From positions 1 through 30,223 of IMG/VR virus record IMGVR_UViG_3300030329_000927: a stretch of DNA of 30,223 nt. One strand, 5' to 3'. This document shows, one piece after another, positions 9,130 through 17,090 of the stretch (positions are counted from its first letter, which is position 1; each line of letters begins with the position of its first letter). Made by a program: the position numbers and the translations under genes. This DNA is from a virus. The notes beneath the pieces were generated by a model. The model had not been told where the DNA came from, did not search any database, and saw nothing but the letters and a program-made list of their open reading frames with translations.

Positions 9130-9318
9130 ATGGATGAACATGAACAGCAAAGGATTAAAAATAAAGTAGACGACATAGAAAAATTTATCAGAGGCATTAA
9201 AAAGGAGATTTATAGCACCATGATAAATGCAAGAAATTTAGGAGTTTTAGGAATATTAATAGGTTGTGCCAGTTTAGGCGTTAGTGCCTTTATGGCAGTC
9301 AAATTATGGGGAGAATAA
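9130..9318 (+). CDS. Small single-pass membrane protein
   Basis: 62 residues from the ATG at 9130, chosen over a GTG two codons earlier because GAGG lies just upstream. Residues 1-35 are charged and helical (EQQRIKNKVDDIEKFIRGIKKE); residues about 37-58 are one membrane span (LGVLGILIGCASLGVSAFMAV). With its neighbours it forms a run of small membrane proteins at the end of the late operon, where holin or spanin-type lysis genes are often found. No endolysin is recognisable nearby, so a lysis role is only possible. Confidence 0.6.
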   Translation: MDEHEQQRIKNKVDDIEKFIRGIKKEIYSTMINARNLGVLGILIGCASLGVSAFMAVKLWGE

Positions 9319-9319
9319 T

Positions 9320-9646
9320 GTGGCAGATAAACCTATCAAATCTTTAGAAGAACAACTGCTTGAAGCAAAAGCAGAAATAGTGGAACTGCGTGCGTCAACC
9401 AAGACCACGCTGACGGGTTCCCAGTTCCTAACCATAGTTTTGGTAGGACCTTTGTTCCTAGCCTTCGTAACTTTAGGAGTTTTAATAGTTTGGAAAACCA
9501 CATCAAAGCCAGCTGAGATAGCACCGCATCTGGATATTATATTAGTAGCCTTTGCAATCTTTGCAAATCCAGTCACGGCGGCGGCAGGGGTCATAGTAGG
9601 CTTGATGGGGGATGAAGCAAAAAAGAAAAACAAACAGGAGGAATAA
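9320..9646 (+). CDS. Small two-pass membrane protein, holin-like
   Basis: 108 residues starting at a GTG at 9320 with GGGGAGA about seven bases upstream. The N-terminus is a charged helix (KSLEEQLLEAKAEIVELRA), followed by two hydrophobic segments at about 36-58 and 70-96, and a strongly basic/acidic tail (DEAKKKNKQEE). The two-span topology with charged ends is compatible with a class II holin, but no family signature is visible. Confidence 0.55.
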   Translation: MADKPIKSLEEQLLEAKAEIVELRASTKTTLTGSQFLTIVLVGPLFLAFVTLGVLIVWKTTSKPAEIAPHLDIILVAFAIFANPVTAAAGVIVGLMGDEAKKKNKQEE

Positions 9647-9647
9647 A

Positions 9648-10502
9648 ATGAAGGATAGAAAATTCAATATCCCTAAAATTTCTATGAAGTTGCCAAAATT
9701 CTGGAATTTCAGAGTACCAATAGGTGGTGGAATTCATCTGGGTGGTGGCAAATTAATAGTTGGTTCATTATCTGTAGTAGCTTTAGGCTTTGTAGCGTCA
9801 ATGTTTTTGTTGATATCTACAGGCGAGCAACAGATAACTTTCCCTCAGACAGGTGCATCATATACTGCTCCTAATCATGTGGGTAATAGAATAGTTGACC
9901 CAGAGTTCCCTGCAGATAGAAGCCAAACTTTGCAGATAAATATGCCAGCTGGTATAAGAATGGATGTTGTTAAATTTGAGAACATCTCATTGGGTAAAGC
10001 TGGACTGACAGATGCTTTCCAACTCTCTGGAACTAGCACGACTGATGTAATAACTGTAGATGAATTAATTATTCGTAACTCAGAGTTCCCAACAATGGAT
10101 TGGGCTAACGGAGATATATATAAAATTAATGCGACAAGTAGTGTAGTAGTTGCGGGTCACACTTTCTCTCCTACTATGAGTAGCACAACTAATGACGTTG
10201 TTATTGGAAGTGGTCGTGGTGCCACGAGTTATGAAGCAAAGGACATGGTTGTTGACCGTATTCTATTAATACAAACTACATCAGGTGGAGATGTCATTAT
10301 TGATAAATTAATACTTGATGGAGTGCGTGCTTGGACAGGAGCATTTAATGCTGATTACTTTGAAATAGGAACTCTAACTTTAGAGAATGTCAGGATTGGA
10401 GATGACGGGGATATTAATTCTGCCGATTTAATAATTAACACTAGCGTCAAAGTGAACTCTGTCGCTGACGGAGTCGTTGAAGAACCAGTCTTTATAAGAT
10501 AA
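9648..10502 (+). CDS. Membrane-anchored beta-repeat protein, unknown function
   Basis: 284 residues from the ATG at 9648 (AGGAGG about seven bases upstream). A basic N-terminus is followed by one hydrophobic segment at about 36-57. The remaining 220 residues are beta-rich with a recurring rhythm of short strands, such as VDELIIRNSEF, VDRILLIQTT, IIDKLILDGVR and EIGTLTLENVRI, suggesting a beta-helix or solenoid outside the membrane. I do not recognise the family. Possible roles include a surface-exposed moron protein, an exclusion factor or part of the lysis apparatus; none is shown. Confidence 0.55.
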   Translation: MKDRKFNIPKISMKLPKFWNFRVPIGGGIHLGGGKLIVGSLSVVALGFVASMFLLISTGEQQITFPQTGASYTAPNHVGNRIVDPEFPADRSQTLQINMPAGIRMDVVKFENISLGKAGLTDAFQLSGTSTTDVITVDELIIRNSEFPTMDWANGDIYKINATSSVVVAGHTFSPTMSSTTNDVVIGSGRGATSYEAKDMVVDRILLIQTTSGGDVIIDKLILDGVRAWTGAFNADYFEIGTLTLENVRIGDDGDINSADLIINTSVKVNSVADGVVEEPVFIR

Positions 10503-10529
10503 CCCTATGTATATATAAAGGAGATAATT

Positions 10530-10715
10530 ATGAATATATGGGAAGGTATGAGTCGATTCATGGGGAAAATAAGACCCCAGATTATGGTTTCAATCGTGAT
10601 TCTTGGCACGATTGCTTACTATGGAATTGAAAAAGAATTAACAGAAATTACAGTTGGTTGTATTGCAGGTATTATTGCATTGGCGAAAGATGTTCTGCAA
10701 TCGGATGCAGATTAA
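10530..10715 (+). CDS. Small membrane protein, possible holin
   Basis: 61 residues with a strong ribosome site (AAGGAGAT). Hydrophobic segments lie at about 18-31 (IMVSIVILGTIAYY) and 41-53 (VGCIAGIIALAKD), with an acidic tail. It is small and two-span like many holins and resembles DUF-type holin-like proteins of other phages. Its stop overlaps the following ATG. Confidence 0.55.
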   Translation: MNIWEGMSRFMGKIRPQIMVSIVILGTIAYYGIEKELTEITVGCIAGIIALAKDVLQSDAD

Positions 10716-10915
10716 TGTTTAAAAGGTCAGCATATTGTACTTCATGCAAGCAACAAAGGTTTGTGTTAAATCATTCATTTGAAACAGTTAAAACGCCAAA
10801 AGGTCATCCAAGGAAAGTGATAAAAGGTAACTGTGTTGATTGTGGTGCAAGTATCTACCAATTTATTAAAAATGGTGGTAAATTTAATACGTTATTGAAG
10901 ATATTTGACTGGTAG
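10715..10915 (+). CDS. Zinc-ribbon protein, DUF5679-like
   Basis: 66 residues from the ATG at 10715 (TAATG overlap with the preceding stop). Two Cys pairs, CTSC at 8-11 and CVDC at 40-43, flank a basic stretch with a TPKGHPRKVIKG segment. The pattern YC..CK...F....V....G....G.C..CG....F matches small DUF5679-type zinc ribbons common in phages. It probably binds nucleic acid or protein; no precise role is known. It is the last gene of the plus-strand late unit. Confidence 0.65.
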   Translation: MFKRSAYCTSCKQQRFVLNHSFETVKTPKGHPRKVIKGNCVDCGASIYQFIKNGGKFNTLLKIFDW

Positions 10916-10944
10916 GGATTTTGTCTCCTTTCGCCCTACCAGTC
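10907..10944 (+). terminator. Hairpin at end of plus-strand late operon
   Basis: An 11-base perfect inverted repeat (GACTGGTAGGG at 10907-10917 with CCCTACCAGTC at 10934-10944) begins in the last codons of the zinc-ribbon gene. There is no clean T tract after it, so factor-independent termination is uncertain. Its place between convergent operons favours a terminator. Confidence 0.5.
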
Positions 10945-10946
10945 GT

Positions 10947-10987
10947 TAGTGCATAAGTGAAAACACAATCAAAACACCTATGCACTA
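10947..10987. terminator. Second convergent-intergenic hairpin
   Basis: TAGTGCATAAGTG at 10947-10959 pairs with CACCTATGCACTA at 10975-10987, with one mismatch. On the plus strand it is followed by a T-rich stretch (GGTTATTTTA). With the adjacent hairpin it fills the 84-base gap between the convergent operons and probably acts as a bidirectional stop. Confidence 0.5.
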
Positions 10988-10999
10988 GGTTATTTTACA

Positions 11000-12271
11000 C
11001 TATAATGACAAATTCTCCCATTTCTCTGCTTTATGGTTAAAGAGAAATCTGTTATCTTTGTTTAACTCGTGTTCTACAGATTCTGCGTCTGTATCGAGGT
11101 GCTTTGCTATATCTACTATTGTGAAGTGTGAGTTGTTTTGTAACGCACGTTCTATTCTGTCTGCTAGTGGAGCATCTATACTAAATGTAGGATGTGCTAA
11201 CGTGTCTAATGATTTTATTTCAATAGAGCCTTCAAGCCATTTAATTTTGAACCCTATCGGTTTTAATAATGGGTCTAAATTAGATTTAGTATGTATTAAC
11301 TGAACATCAATCTCATTAGTCGCTGATTGTTGTTCTGATTTAAATTCCCATATACTTCGTGGACCATTACGCCATACTGTAGAACCAAATGGACCGCCTG
11401 ACGTATCGTTTGCTTTTGTAGTATGTCCAATAATTAATGATGCAACTTGTTTCTCTGATGTTGATAACGAACGTAAAGCATTAAAAAAGTTTGCTACATT
11501 AGAAGCATCTAATGCATCTCCACACGCTGGTATAGCTGAGTCAACAATGACACATTCGGCATTTATTTCCCTAACGTATCTAAATAAAACATCTGCTTCT
11601 TCTACTAAAGGGACAGAGCAATGCCTGTAATTAATTGATACTAAACTTGGGTCAATACCTAAGCCTCTGGCAATTTGATTACATCTATATTTAGATTCTG
11701 ATGGGTCTGCTTCATAATCTAAATACAACACGTTCATCTTTTTTGGCTTTAGCCTACCGTGACTAGTACCAGTTTGTAGTAATACCGAAAGATATAAGCA
11801 AAACAAAGATTTACCAACGCCCCCTCTGCCAAAAATAGTTGTAGGGTTACCTTCGTATATAAATGGGGCTAATATATGTGGTTTTTTACCTTCTTCTGAC
11901 ATAGTTGCCAAATTAATTAACGGCTCGCCCATTCTGTATCTATCTATTACAGCGTTGGACATTTGCTTAAACATAATTTTCCAATCTTTATCTGTAACAA
12001 TAGAAGGACCAAAGTCAATACAATCTGATATTAATGTGCGAAAAGTGGACAATAAGTTCTGTCTACCTCTTACAATATGCCCTTCGCCTTTTGGGGCATC
12101 TGAAATATCTACAGTTATCTCAGCTGTAATGTTTTTTCTTCTATCTGTAGCAAATCTGTCTACAGTCATTTTAATATTTTTGTCTTGCCACATTAGCGTA
12201 AAAATATCTGAGAATTGTTCTACTAATGGTGGATTAGGGTCGCCTACAAATTCAAAATCTTCTTGAGTCAT
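11000..12271 (-). CDS. RepA-like AAA ATPase (RecA-fold replicative helicase or loader)
   Basis: 423 residues. The Walker A motif GRGGVGKS lies at about 148-155, followed by strands VLYLDYEAD and a Walker B-like ECVIVDSAIPACG at about 233-246, then SLIIGHTTK and the GPFGSTVWRNGPRSIWEF region. This order is that of the RepA/AAA_25 hexameric ATPases of plasmids and phages. An N-terminal region of about 130 residues and a C-terminal winged-helix-like end follow no clear family. It is the only recognisable replication enzyme here, so the phage probably borrows the host polymerase. The start overlaps the preceding gene by four bases. Confidence 0.8.
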   Translation of the reverse strand: MTQEDFEFVGDPNPPLVEQFSDIFTLMWQDKNIKMTVDRFATDRRKNITAEITVDISDAPKGEGHIVRGRQNLLSTFRTLISDCIDFGPSIVTDKDWKIMFKQMSNAVIDRYRMGEPLINLATMSEEGKKPHILAPFIYEGNPTTIFGRGGVGKSLFCLYLSVLLQTGTSHGRLKPKKMNVLYLDYEADPSESKYRCNQIARGLGIDPSLVSINYRHCSVPLVEEADVLFRYVREINAECVIVDSAIPACGDALDASNVANFFNALRSLSTSEKQVASLIIGHTTKANDTSGGPFGSTVWRNGPRSIWEFKSEQQSATNEIDVQLIHTKSNLDPLLKPIGFKIKWLEGSIEIKSLDTLAHPTFSIDAPLADRIERALQNNSHFTIVDIAKHLDTDAESVEHELNKDNRFLFNHKAEKWENLSL

Positions 12272-12627
12272 GATAATCTTATCCCTCCACTTCTATTATT
12301 TGTGTTTTTTCCCGTCTGTGCGTCTGTTTTAGCGATTTTCTGCACGCTTGCGTGTGTTTTACTATCAATACCATCTAGTACGCCCTCTATGATTGCATTG
12401 CGTAGTATCTCGATATCGGATAAATAAAACTTTGCTTCTATTGCGTCCATACGCAGTCTTTGTATCTCATCCATTAACTTGCCAATTGTATCTATTTGGT
12501 TTCTGGCAAATTTATGAGAACTGCAATCGACTGTACAGCCACAATCTAAAATCTTTTGGTTAATAGATTGAATATCTTTTGTTTGTTGATTTATCAACCT
12601 ATTAACCTTATCTGCTCTGTCTGTCAT
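12268..12627 (-). CDS. Hypothetical protein of the replication operon
   Basis: 119 residues, with single-base overlap upstream and four-base overlap with the ATPase gene downstream, so translation is coupled. Cys residues cluster at 28-35 (CGCTVDC), followed by helical sequence with heptad-like spacing (about 45-85) and a polar C-terminus. I do not recognise the family. The context suggests an accessory factor for the ATPase. Confidence 0.6.
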   Translation of the reverse strand: MTDRADKVNRLINQQTKDIQSINQKILDCGCTVDCSSHKFARNQIDTIGKLMDEIQRLRMDAIEAKFYLSDIEILRNAIIEGVLDGIDSKTHASVQKIAKTDAQTGKNTNNRSGGIRLS

Positions 12628-13445
12628 TACAGAGACTCGGTATCTTTTATCTGTAATAACTGTACAAGCAAATCTTTATATGACCCTTTGCCTTCTTGAA
12701 CATAATCTGTTGACTTGGCTATACCAAGATTTTGGTATTGACTTAGAACCCATTGCTGGTCTAAATTGTTCTCCTCGCAAGCCTTCTTAAATTCTACGCC
12801 GTCAGATATCATAGGTGGTATAGCCCAAGTGGATTTATCTTTAATCTCTTGTATCTTTGCACCCTCTGCTTCTAGCATTTCTACCATAGATGTTTTAGGT
12901 GTATCAATATCCATCTTAGTATTTAAGTATTCAAATATTAAATCTGAGTCTTCAAATACTGGGTCAAGAGTTGTTGCAATAAATTGTCCGTTCTCTATAT
13001 GTTTAGACATCGCTTGCATTAGTGCTGTTCTGGCATTGGTGCAAAGTTGTTGCCATTTCTGTGTTGAAGTTACCTCGTATTTAGTAGAAGATGTATTACT
13101 TAACTCTACTGATTTAGTCGGTGTTACCTCTACCTCTGGCAAGGTAAAGTCATCTAGTTGCCACCACCAATTCCATTTGAGTTCTAGTTCCTCTGGCGAT
13201 TTAGCACTCTCGTCCCTATTCTTTTTTGGATTACTAGGTTTAAATTTGGCTACAATTTCCTTACCTATAAGTGAATCTAACTCGTATATTTTTTTATCAG
13301 CTAGCATATTTTTGTCGACACTTATGTTTTTAGTATCGGGTACTTTTTTACTACCTAACTCTATACAAGTCACTGTGATTTTTTTTGCCCAACCTATATC
13401 CGAATCTATTGATTTGATTATTGCGGGCGCTATTACATTGTCCAT
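12627..13445 (-). CDS. Hypothetical protein of the replication operon, possible ssDNA-binding role
   Basis: 272 residues. I start it at MDNVIAP because a perfect AGGAGG lies a few bases before that ATG; the longer frame to 13538 would overlap the HTH gene. The N-terminal 125 residues are beta-rich with a WNWWWQLDDF cluster. Helical sequence then runs to the end, with a C-terminal stretch of the type found in small helical DNA-associated domains. No family is recognised. A single-strand-binding or recombination role would fit the operon but is a guess. Confidence 0.55.
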   Translation of the reverse strand: MDNVIAPAIIKSIDSDIGWAKKITVTCIELGSKKVPDTKNISVDKNMLADKKIYELDSLIGKEIVAKFKPSNPKKNRDESAKSPEELELKWNWWWQLDDFTLPEVEVTPTKSVELSNTSSTKYEVTSTQKWQQLCTNARTALMQAMSKHIENGQFIATTLDPVFEDSDLIFEYLNTKMDIDTPKTSMVEMLEAEGAKIQEIKDKSTWAIPPMISDGVEFKKACEENNLDQQWVLSQYQNLGIAKSTDYVQEGKGSYKDLLVQLLQIKDTESL

Positions 13446-13467
13446 ATCGAACCTCCTTTGGTTTATA

Positions 13468-13692
13468 TTATATATGGATTGCTTTTGTTTTTCTTGGTTG
13501 TCCGACTGGTTTTTTCTTATAATCGTTAGGGAAACCAATCATCCAAGCCCCATTAAAATTTAATTCTTTTGCATATTTTTTATATGCCATTGTGCCAAAT
13601 CTGCCTTCTCTTGCTAGCTTGCATACCCTTTGCTGTGATACGCCTAACATTTGCGCAGTTTCTTTAGCTGTTTTCCATACCGTATCTGTCAT
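13468..13692 (-). CDS. Helix-turn-helix DNA-binding protein (AlpA/excisionase-like)
   Basis: 74 residues with an AGGAG ribosome site. Residues 5-35 (VWKTAKETAQMLGVSQQRVCKLAREGRFG) match the winged-helix fold of AlpA/Xis-type excisionases and MerR-like regulators, and AWMIG with following basic residues completes the wing. In a phage without an integrase it is more likely a transcription regulator than an excisionase, and it is a candidate for the factor that recognises the shared operator sites. Confidence 0.7.
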   Translation of the reverse strand: MTDTVWKTAKETAQMLGVSQQRVCKLAREGRFGTMAYKKYAKELNFNGAWMIGFPNDYKKKPVGQPRKTKAIHI

Positions 13693-13701
13693 AACTTCTC
13701 C

Positions 13702-14064
13702 TTAAAAAAGTTTCATCTGGTTAAATTTATTATGTGTCCAATAATGCAATAAACATCTATATTGTTGTTGGTTTTTATTTTGTCTCCAGTTGACCAACTC
13801 TGCTTTATCCAAAAAATGATTAAAATCAATTGAATACCTGAGATTTGTGTCAGTTGTCTGAATTACCAAACGAGTAACAGCATTATCACGATTGTCTCGG
13901 TTATATTTCAATATCTGTTCAATAATGTTTTCATCATATGTCCAAGCAGGTGGTGTACGCAGTTGGTGTGTCATTTGCTGAACGGACTTATATGCAATCC
14001 TCTCTACAGTATCAATATGTCCAATCGCCCTGTAATCGTTTGTAAATAATGCTATTTGTGCCAT
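13702..14064 (-). CDS. Hypothetical protein
   Basis: 120 residues, sharing one base with the DUF932 gene's stop (TAATG). Rich in Asn, Gln and aromatic residues, with no membrane segment or metal motif. I do not recognise a family. Tight packing between the DUF932 and HTH genes makes it a real member of the early operon. Confidence 0.6.
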   Translation of the reverse strand: MAQIALFTNDYRAIGHIDTVERIAYKSVQQMTHQLRTPPAWTYDENIIEQILKYNRDNRDNAVTRLVIQTTDTNLRYSIDFNHFLDKAELVNWRQNKNQQQYRCLLHYWTHNKFNQMKLF

Positions 14065-15032
14065 TACACGCTCCCTGTTAAATACTCAAAGGCTTTTTGT
14101 CTTAATTGATTACCTGCGTTCCTAGAAGAAGATAAAAGTGAATTGTACTGTCTTACTTCTACAGTCTGCATTACATCGCTGTTTGCGCTTTCCATCTTAT
14201 TTCCAACGGGCTTCTGGTGGTCGATATATTCGCATATTGCGTTATATGCTTCCCATGTTGTTTTACCATATAGTTCACGCCCACCCATAAAGTTGGCGTG
14301 TATCTGCTCGTATAAATAATCATTGGATTTTCTGTTTTTATCTTTTGGTGTTCTAGGGGTATCAAAGACATGCTCTATCAACGCATCTAAATTAGAATTA
14401 TAAAACACCATTTGTGCCATGTTTTCTATAGCTTTCTGATAGTTTTCAAAATAGTTCTCTGCGCTATTTAAAATATCGCTGACAGCTGAATAAGTTAATA
14501 AACTATCTTTTTGCGCAGTATGTCTTGATATGCTTGGGGCTTGTTTAATAAGCCCACCAACGATATTAAAACAATGTACCCTAAATGGCATCCAGTTGAC
14601 TCTGATAGACTGACTTGCATCATGACTTGTAGATACAACTATCCCACGTTCGATTGTCTCTCCTGTGGACATTGTGATTGCAATCGGTTGTTTAATTAAC
14701 ATGTAAACTTTGCGACCACGATTAAAATGTCCTGCACGCCAAAACTGTCCACCCTCTTGTATTAATTTATCAACCCAACCAAATGCCTGCTGATTTTGTA
14801 CCAGCTGATATCTTTTGGTTACATGGGCAAATTCCTCTTGCGTATCTTCTCGCAATATAGCAACGTATTTGTCGGACTCTACGTTTTTCTCCCATGTAGA
14901 GAAGCCTTTGAGTAAAGGTTTTATTGTACGTTTGTACATCGTTGGAGTTGTCTTAACTTTCCAATTAAGTTGTGCTATCTCTAACGCCTCTGCTACTGTA
15001 GTAGCTGTGCTTATATCATATCCGATATTCAT
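14064..15032 (-). CDS. DUF932 family protein
   Basis: 322 residues with the DUF932 (phage/plasmid-like TIGR03299) layout. The N-terminus is MNIGYDISTATTVAEALEIAQLNW; then come HVTKRYQLVQNQQAF, a VYMLIKQP strand, GIVVSTSHDASQSIRVNWMPFRVHCFN, and a helical C-terminal half ending with RQYNSLLSSSRNAGNQLRQKAFEYL. Family members are widespread in phages and plasmids with replication genes, but their biochemical role is not established. It overlaps the upstream gene by four bases. Confidence 0.8.
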   Translation of the reverse strand: MNIGYDISTATTVAEALEIAQLNWKVKTTPTMYKRTIKPLLKGFSTWEKNVESDKYVAILREDTQEEFAHVTKRYQLVQNQQAFGWVDKLIQEGGQFWRAGHFNRGRKVYMLIKQPIAITMSTGETIERGIVVSTSHDASQSIRVNWMPFRVHCFNIVGGLIKQAPSISRHTAQKDSLLTYSAVSDILNSAENYFENYQKAIENMAQMVFYNSNLDALIEHVFDTPRTPKDKNRKSNDYLYEQIHANFMGGRELYGKTTWEAYNAICEYIDHQKPVGNKMESANSDVMQTVEVRQYNSLLSSSRNAGNQLRQKAFEYLTGSV

Positions 15033-15274
15033 AATGACACCTCTTGGTCTTTTGCTAATTTAATTCCGTGGGTTTCTACTAAATCATTTACTGTATCGGC
15101 TAGCATATTTTTTGCCGATTGTAGTAGTTGATTAGCATTTTCTAGTTCTCCTGCGAGTTCAATTGTGCAATCAATCTGAATCTCTCCCTTAGCATTAGTT
15201 TTAAGATTCATTTTGCCTCGGAAGTGGTTCATTGTAGTTTCCACTTTTTGAATATTTTCTGTTTCAGTAACCAT
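15029..15274 (-). CDS. Small hypothetical protein
   Basis: 81 residues with a strong AAAGGAGA ribosome site. Beta-rich N-terminal half (FRGKMNLKTNAKGEIQIDCTIELAG) and a helical C-terminal half (ANQLLQSAKNMLADTVNDLVETH). No recognised family. It is translationally coupled to the DUF932 gene by a four-base overlap. Confidence 0.6.
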   Translation of the reverse strand: MVTETENIQKVETTMNHFRGKMNLKTNAKGEIQIDCTIELAGELENANQLLQSAKNMLADTVNDLVETHGIKLAKDQEVSL

Positions 15275-15300
15275 AAAATTTCTCCTTTTGAAATTTATTT

Positions 15301-15522
15301 TTAATAAGGTTTGCCGTGACTTTGTATGTTGTAAAGTGCGTCTATCTGTCGTTTAAATACAGATATTTTTTCTTCATATCTATTAATTAAAATCCTAACT
15401 TCTTCACGAGTTATAAAATTATCTTGAATTTCTTTTTTTGAAAAATATTCAGAACTTTCTAACTCATCAATCCTAAATTCTAAATTGGATATATTTTGTT
15501 CTAAATCTCTGTGGCTACTCAT
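15301..15522 (-). CDS. Small coiled-coil protein
   Basis: 73 residues from the ATG at 15522, chosen because AAGGAAAGG lies about eight bases before it; a GTG three codons earlier is the alternative. Residues 4-65 are charged with heptad-spaced hydrophobics (LEQNISNLEFRIDELE, then VRILINRYEEKISVFKRQIDAL), suggesting two helices of a coiled coil. It overlaps the end of the amidotransferase gene by a few bases. Function unknown. Confidence 0.55.
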   Translation of the reverse strand: MSSHRDLEQNISNLEFRIDELESSEYFSKKEIQDNFITREEVRILINRYEEKISVFKRQIDALYNIQSHGKPY

Positions 15523-16351
15523 AACTAACACCTTTCCTTTCTAATTGTGTAAATATTGGGACAATTTCTTTAATAGTGGGTCTTGCTCCCCACTTATAGG
15601 TTTTTAAAAATGCCATTTCTTTGTTTTGGAATGTATCTACAGTATCTTTTGATACTCTTGCTATGGATTGTGCGTGTAGCAGTTTAGGCTTACTGCTACC
15701 AATGTGAACTCCCCCTGAACGCATTATTTCTCCAGTAGAAGCTATCCATAAAACGTTATCTTTGCAATTATGGGAATACACTAATGGGTTTTTGCTATCT
15801 CTTGCGAGATATACATTTTTAGTTTGTTTAATATCTGCTAAAACTACAGCAAACTTACCTCGTAATTTTTTAAGAGTTTCTGCAATTACTTCAGTACTTA
15901 ATTTGCCGTTATTCATGCTGTCTGCGTCAACCCTAAGGCTGTCTAATATTGCTTGTGAGTCAACTTCTACATCAGTTGTTTTGAACTCTTGATAATTACT
16001 TATGATGCCGTTATGAACCCCAATAATATTTTGATTAATTAAGGGGTGGTTATTTTCATTAACAATAGGGTCACCATGAGTTGCCCATCTAACATGACCA
16101 ATTACTGCTATTGTATCGTTAGTGACTTTTGCCATAACTTCTTGCCAGCTGTCAGTATCGATGGCTTCTTCTGCAGATAGTGGCATTTTTGTGGTAATAA
16201 TTCCATCTGGGTTTACTATGTAAACACCAGTTGCGTGTCTGCCTCTGATTGTGCAGGCTACTGTTAAATTATTAAAATCATCTATTAAATTGTCTAATTC
16301 TTTTTTTGTTCTGTTCTTGTTACCAAAAATCATTCCTGTAATTCCACACAT
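15515..16351 (-). CDS. Stand-alone class II glutamine amidotransferase (GlmS-N-like Ntn hydrolase)
   Basis: 278 residues starting at MCGITG, so Cys2 becomes the catalytic N-terminal nucleophile after Met removal; a longer frame upstream would bury it and lacks a better ribosome site. Family motifs appear in order: RGRHATG (36-42), GHVRWATHG (85-93), NNHP (100-103), GVHNGIISNY (111-120), VEVDS (128-132) and an ARDSKNPLVY strand. These bind glutamine and release ammonia. The SIS domains of GlmS are missing, so ammonia must go to a partner. The amidoligase in the same operon is the obvious candidate. Confidence 0.85.
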   Translation of the reverse strand: MCGITGMIFGNKNRTKKELDNLIDDFNNLTVACTIRGRHATGVYIVNPDGIITTKMPLSAEEAIDTDSWQEVMAKVTNDTIAVIGHVRWATHGDPIVNENNHPLINQNIIGVHNGIISNYQEFKTTDVEVDSQAILDSLRVDADSMNNGKLSTEVIAETLKKLRGKFAVVLADIKQTKNVYLARDSKNPLVYSHNCKDNVLWIASTGEIMRSGGVHIGSSKPKLLHAQSIARVSKDTVDTFQNKEMAFLKTYKWGARPTIKEIVPIFTQLERKGVSYE

Positions 16352-16355
16352 AATC

Positions 16356-16775
16356 TTATTGCCCCCTGTCTTTCTTAGCAAGACGACCCATGATTCGGTG
16401 TACTACTATTTCTTTTTTAGTAAATGATTCAATTAATGATTGTATTAATTTGCCACTACCAAGTCTTTCAAGTCTGTATGAAACAAGCTCTTTTAATTTA
16501 CGAACTACTTGGAATAATTCTTCTTGTTGTTCTGTTGTAAGTTCGTTAATTATCCAATCTTCAACATATTCCATTCCTGATGTGTCGTATCCACCATCTA
16601 CGAGGGATGGGCAACAAATTAATTCAAAATTTATATCCAAGAAAAAATGTTTGCCTATACTTTCCATTTCTCTAAAATTTGTAAAATATATAATCCCATC
16701 TTCTGTTGTAGATGTTTTTACTTTATGTGGGGACTCCACAATGTTTTCTTTATGTCTTTCTACTAATTTACTCAT
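16356..16775 (-). CDS. Hypothetical protein ending in Gly-Gln
   Basis: 139 residues, four bases upstream of the amidotransferase start, with an AAAGGACA ribosome site. The central part (about 28-55) is beta-strand-like (GIIYFTNFREMESIGKHFFLDINFELICCP) and the second half is helical (TTEQQEELFQVVRKLKELVSYRLERLG). The C-terminus is RLAKKDRGQ. No family recognised. Its place between the amidoligase and the GATase suggests it is part of the same cassette, as substrate, carrier or adaptor; this is inference. Confidence 0.6.
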   Translation of the reverse strand: MSKLVERHKENIVESPHKVKTSTTEDGIIYFTNFREMESIGKHFFLDINFELICCPSLVDGGYDTSGMEYVEDWIINELTTEQQEELFQVVRKLKELVSYRLERLGSGKLIQSLIESFTKKEIVVHRIMGRLAKKDRGQ

Positions 16776-16825
16776 AACTTGTCCTTTATCCTTTGGGGGA
16801 GATTGCTCTCCCCCTGATTGTGTGT

Positions 16826-17020
16826 TTATTGCCAGCTGTCTGCTCTATTATCTAAAGCAGTTTCCATTTCTTTGAATGTGGGTTTTCTGCCGTATTTTTC
16901 ATATAAGTCATCTAGCATTTTTTCTACTACTGCGTCTGAATACCCATACTGGATATAGTCGATAACTTCTTGTTCTACTTGAACTTCTGGGGTCTTGTAT
17001 TTCTGCTCTGTATTTGCCAT
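16826..17020 (-). CDS. Small acidic protein ending in Gln
   Basis: 64 residues from the ATG at 17020 (AAGGAG about ten bases upstream; the longer frame to 17041 would begin before that site). The chain is helical and acidic: VEQEVIDYIQYGYSDAVVEKMLDDLYEKYGRKPTFKEMETALDNRADSWQ. It follows its own promoter. No recognised family. The free C-terminal Gln, small size and position next to a GS-fold ligase recall Pup-like ligation substrates, but there is no GG motif before it. Confidence 0.6.
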   Translation of the reverse strand: MANTEQKYKTPEVQVEQEVIDYIQYGYSDAVVEKMLDDLYEKYGRKPTFKEMETALDNRADSWQ

Positions 17021-17043
17021 ACTTTTTATTCTCCTTGTCAAAT

Positions 17044-17088
17044 GTTTATACCTTTAAATATTATATACTAATTTTTGTGCAATGTATA
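17044..17088 (-). promoter_or_regulatory. Minus-strand promoter with operator, before the 64-residue gene
   Basis: Read on the minus strand: -35 TATACA (17083-17088), 17-base spacer, -10 TATAAT (17060-17065), then directly adjoining it the site GTTTATACCTTTAAAT (plus-strand orientation, 17044-17059). The site has near-palindromic GTTTA/TAAAT ends and would cover the transcription start, so it is well placed for repression. It matches two other promoters in the window. Confidence 0.7.
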
Positions 17089-17090
17089 CC

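Noticed and set aside
12627-13538. Longer start for the 272-residue protein
   Set aside because: It would overlap the HTH gene by 71 bases and ignores the perfect AGGAGG before the ATG at 13445.
12766-13563. Long plus-strand open frame of 265 codons
   Set aside because: It lies antisense to the 272-residue gene of the early operon, is Ser/Ile/Leu-rich in the way of shadow frames, and has no ribosome site.
15515-16351. Calling the amidotransferase GlmS
   Set aside because: Only the N-terminal glutaminase domain is present; the two SIS domains needed to make glucosamine-6-phosphate are missing.
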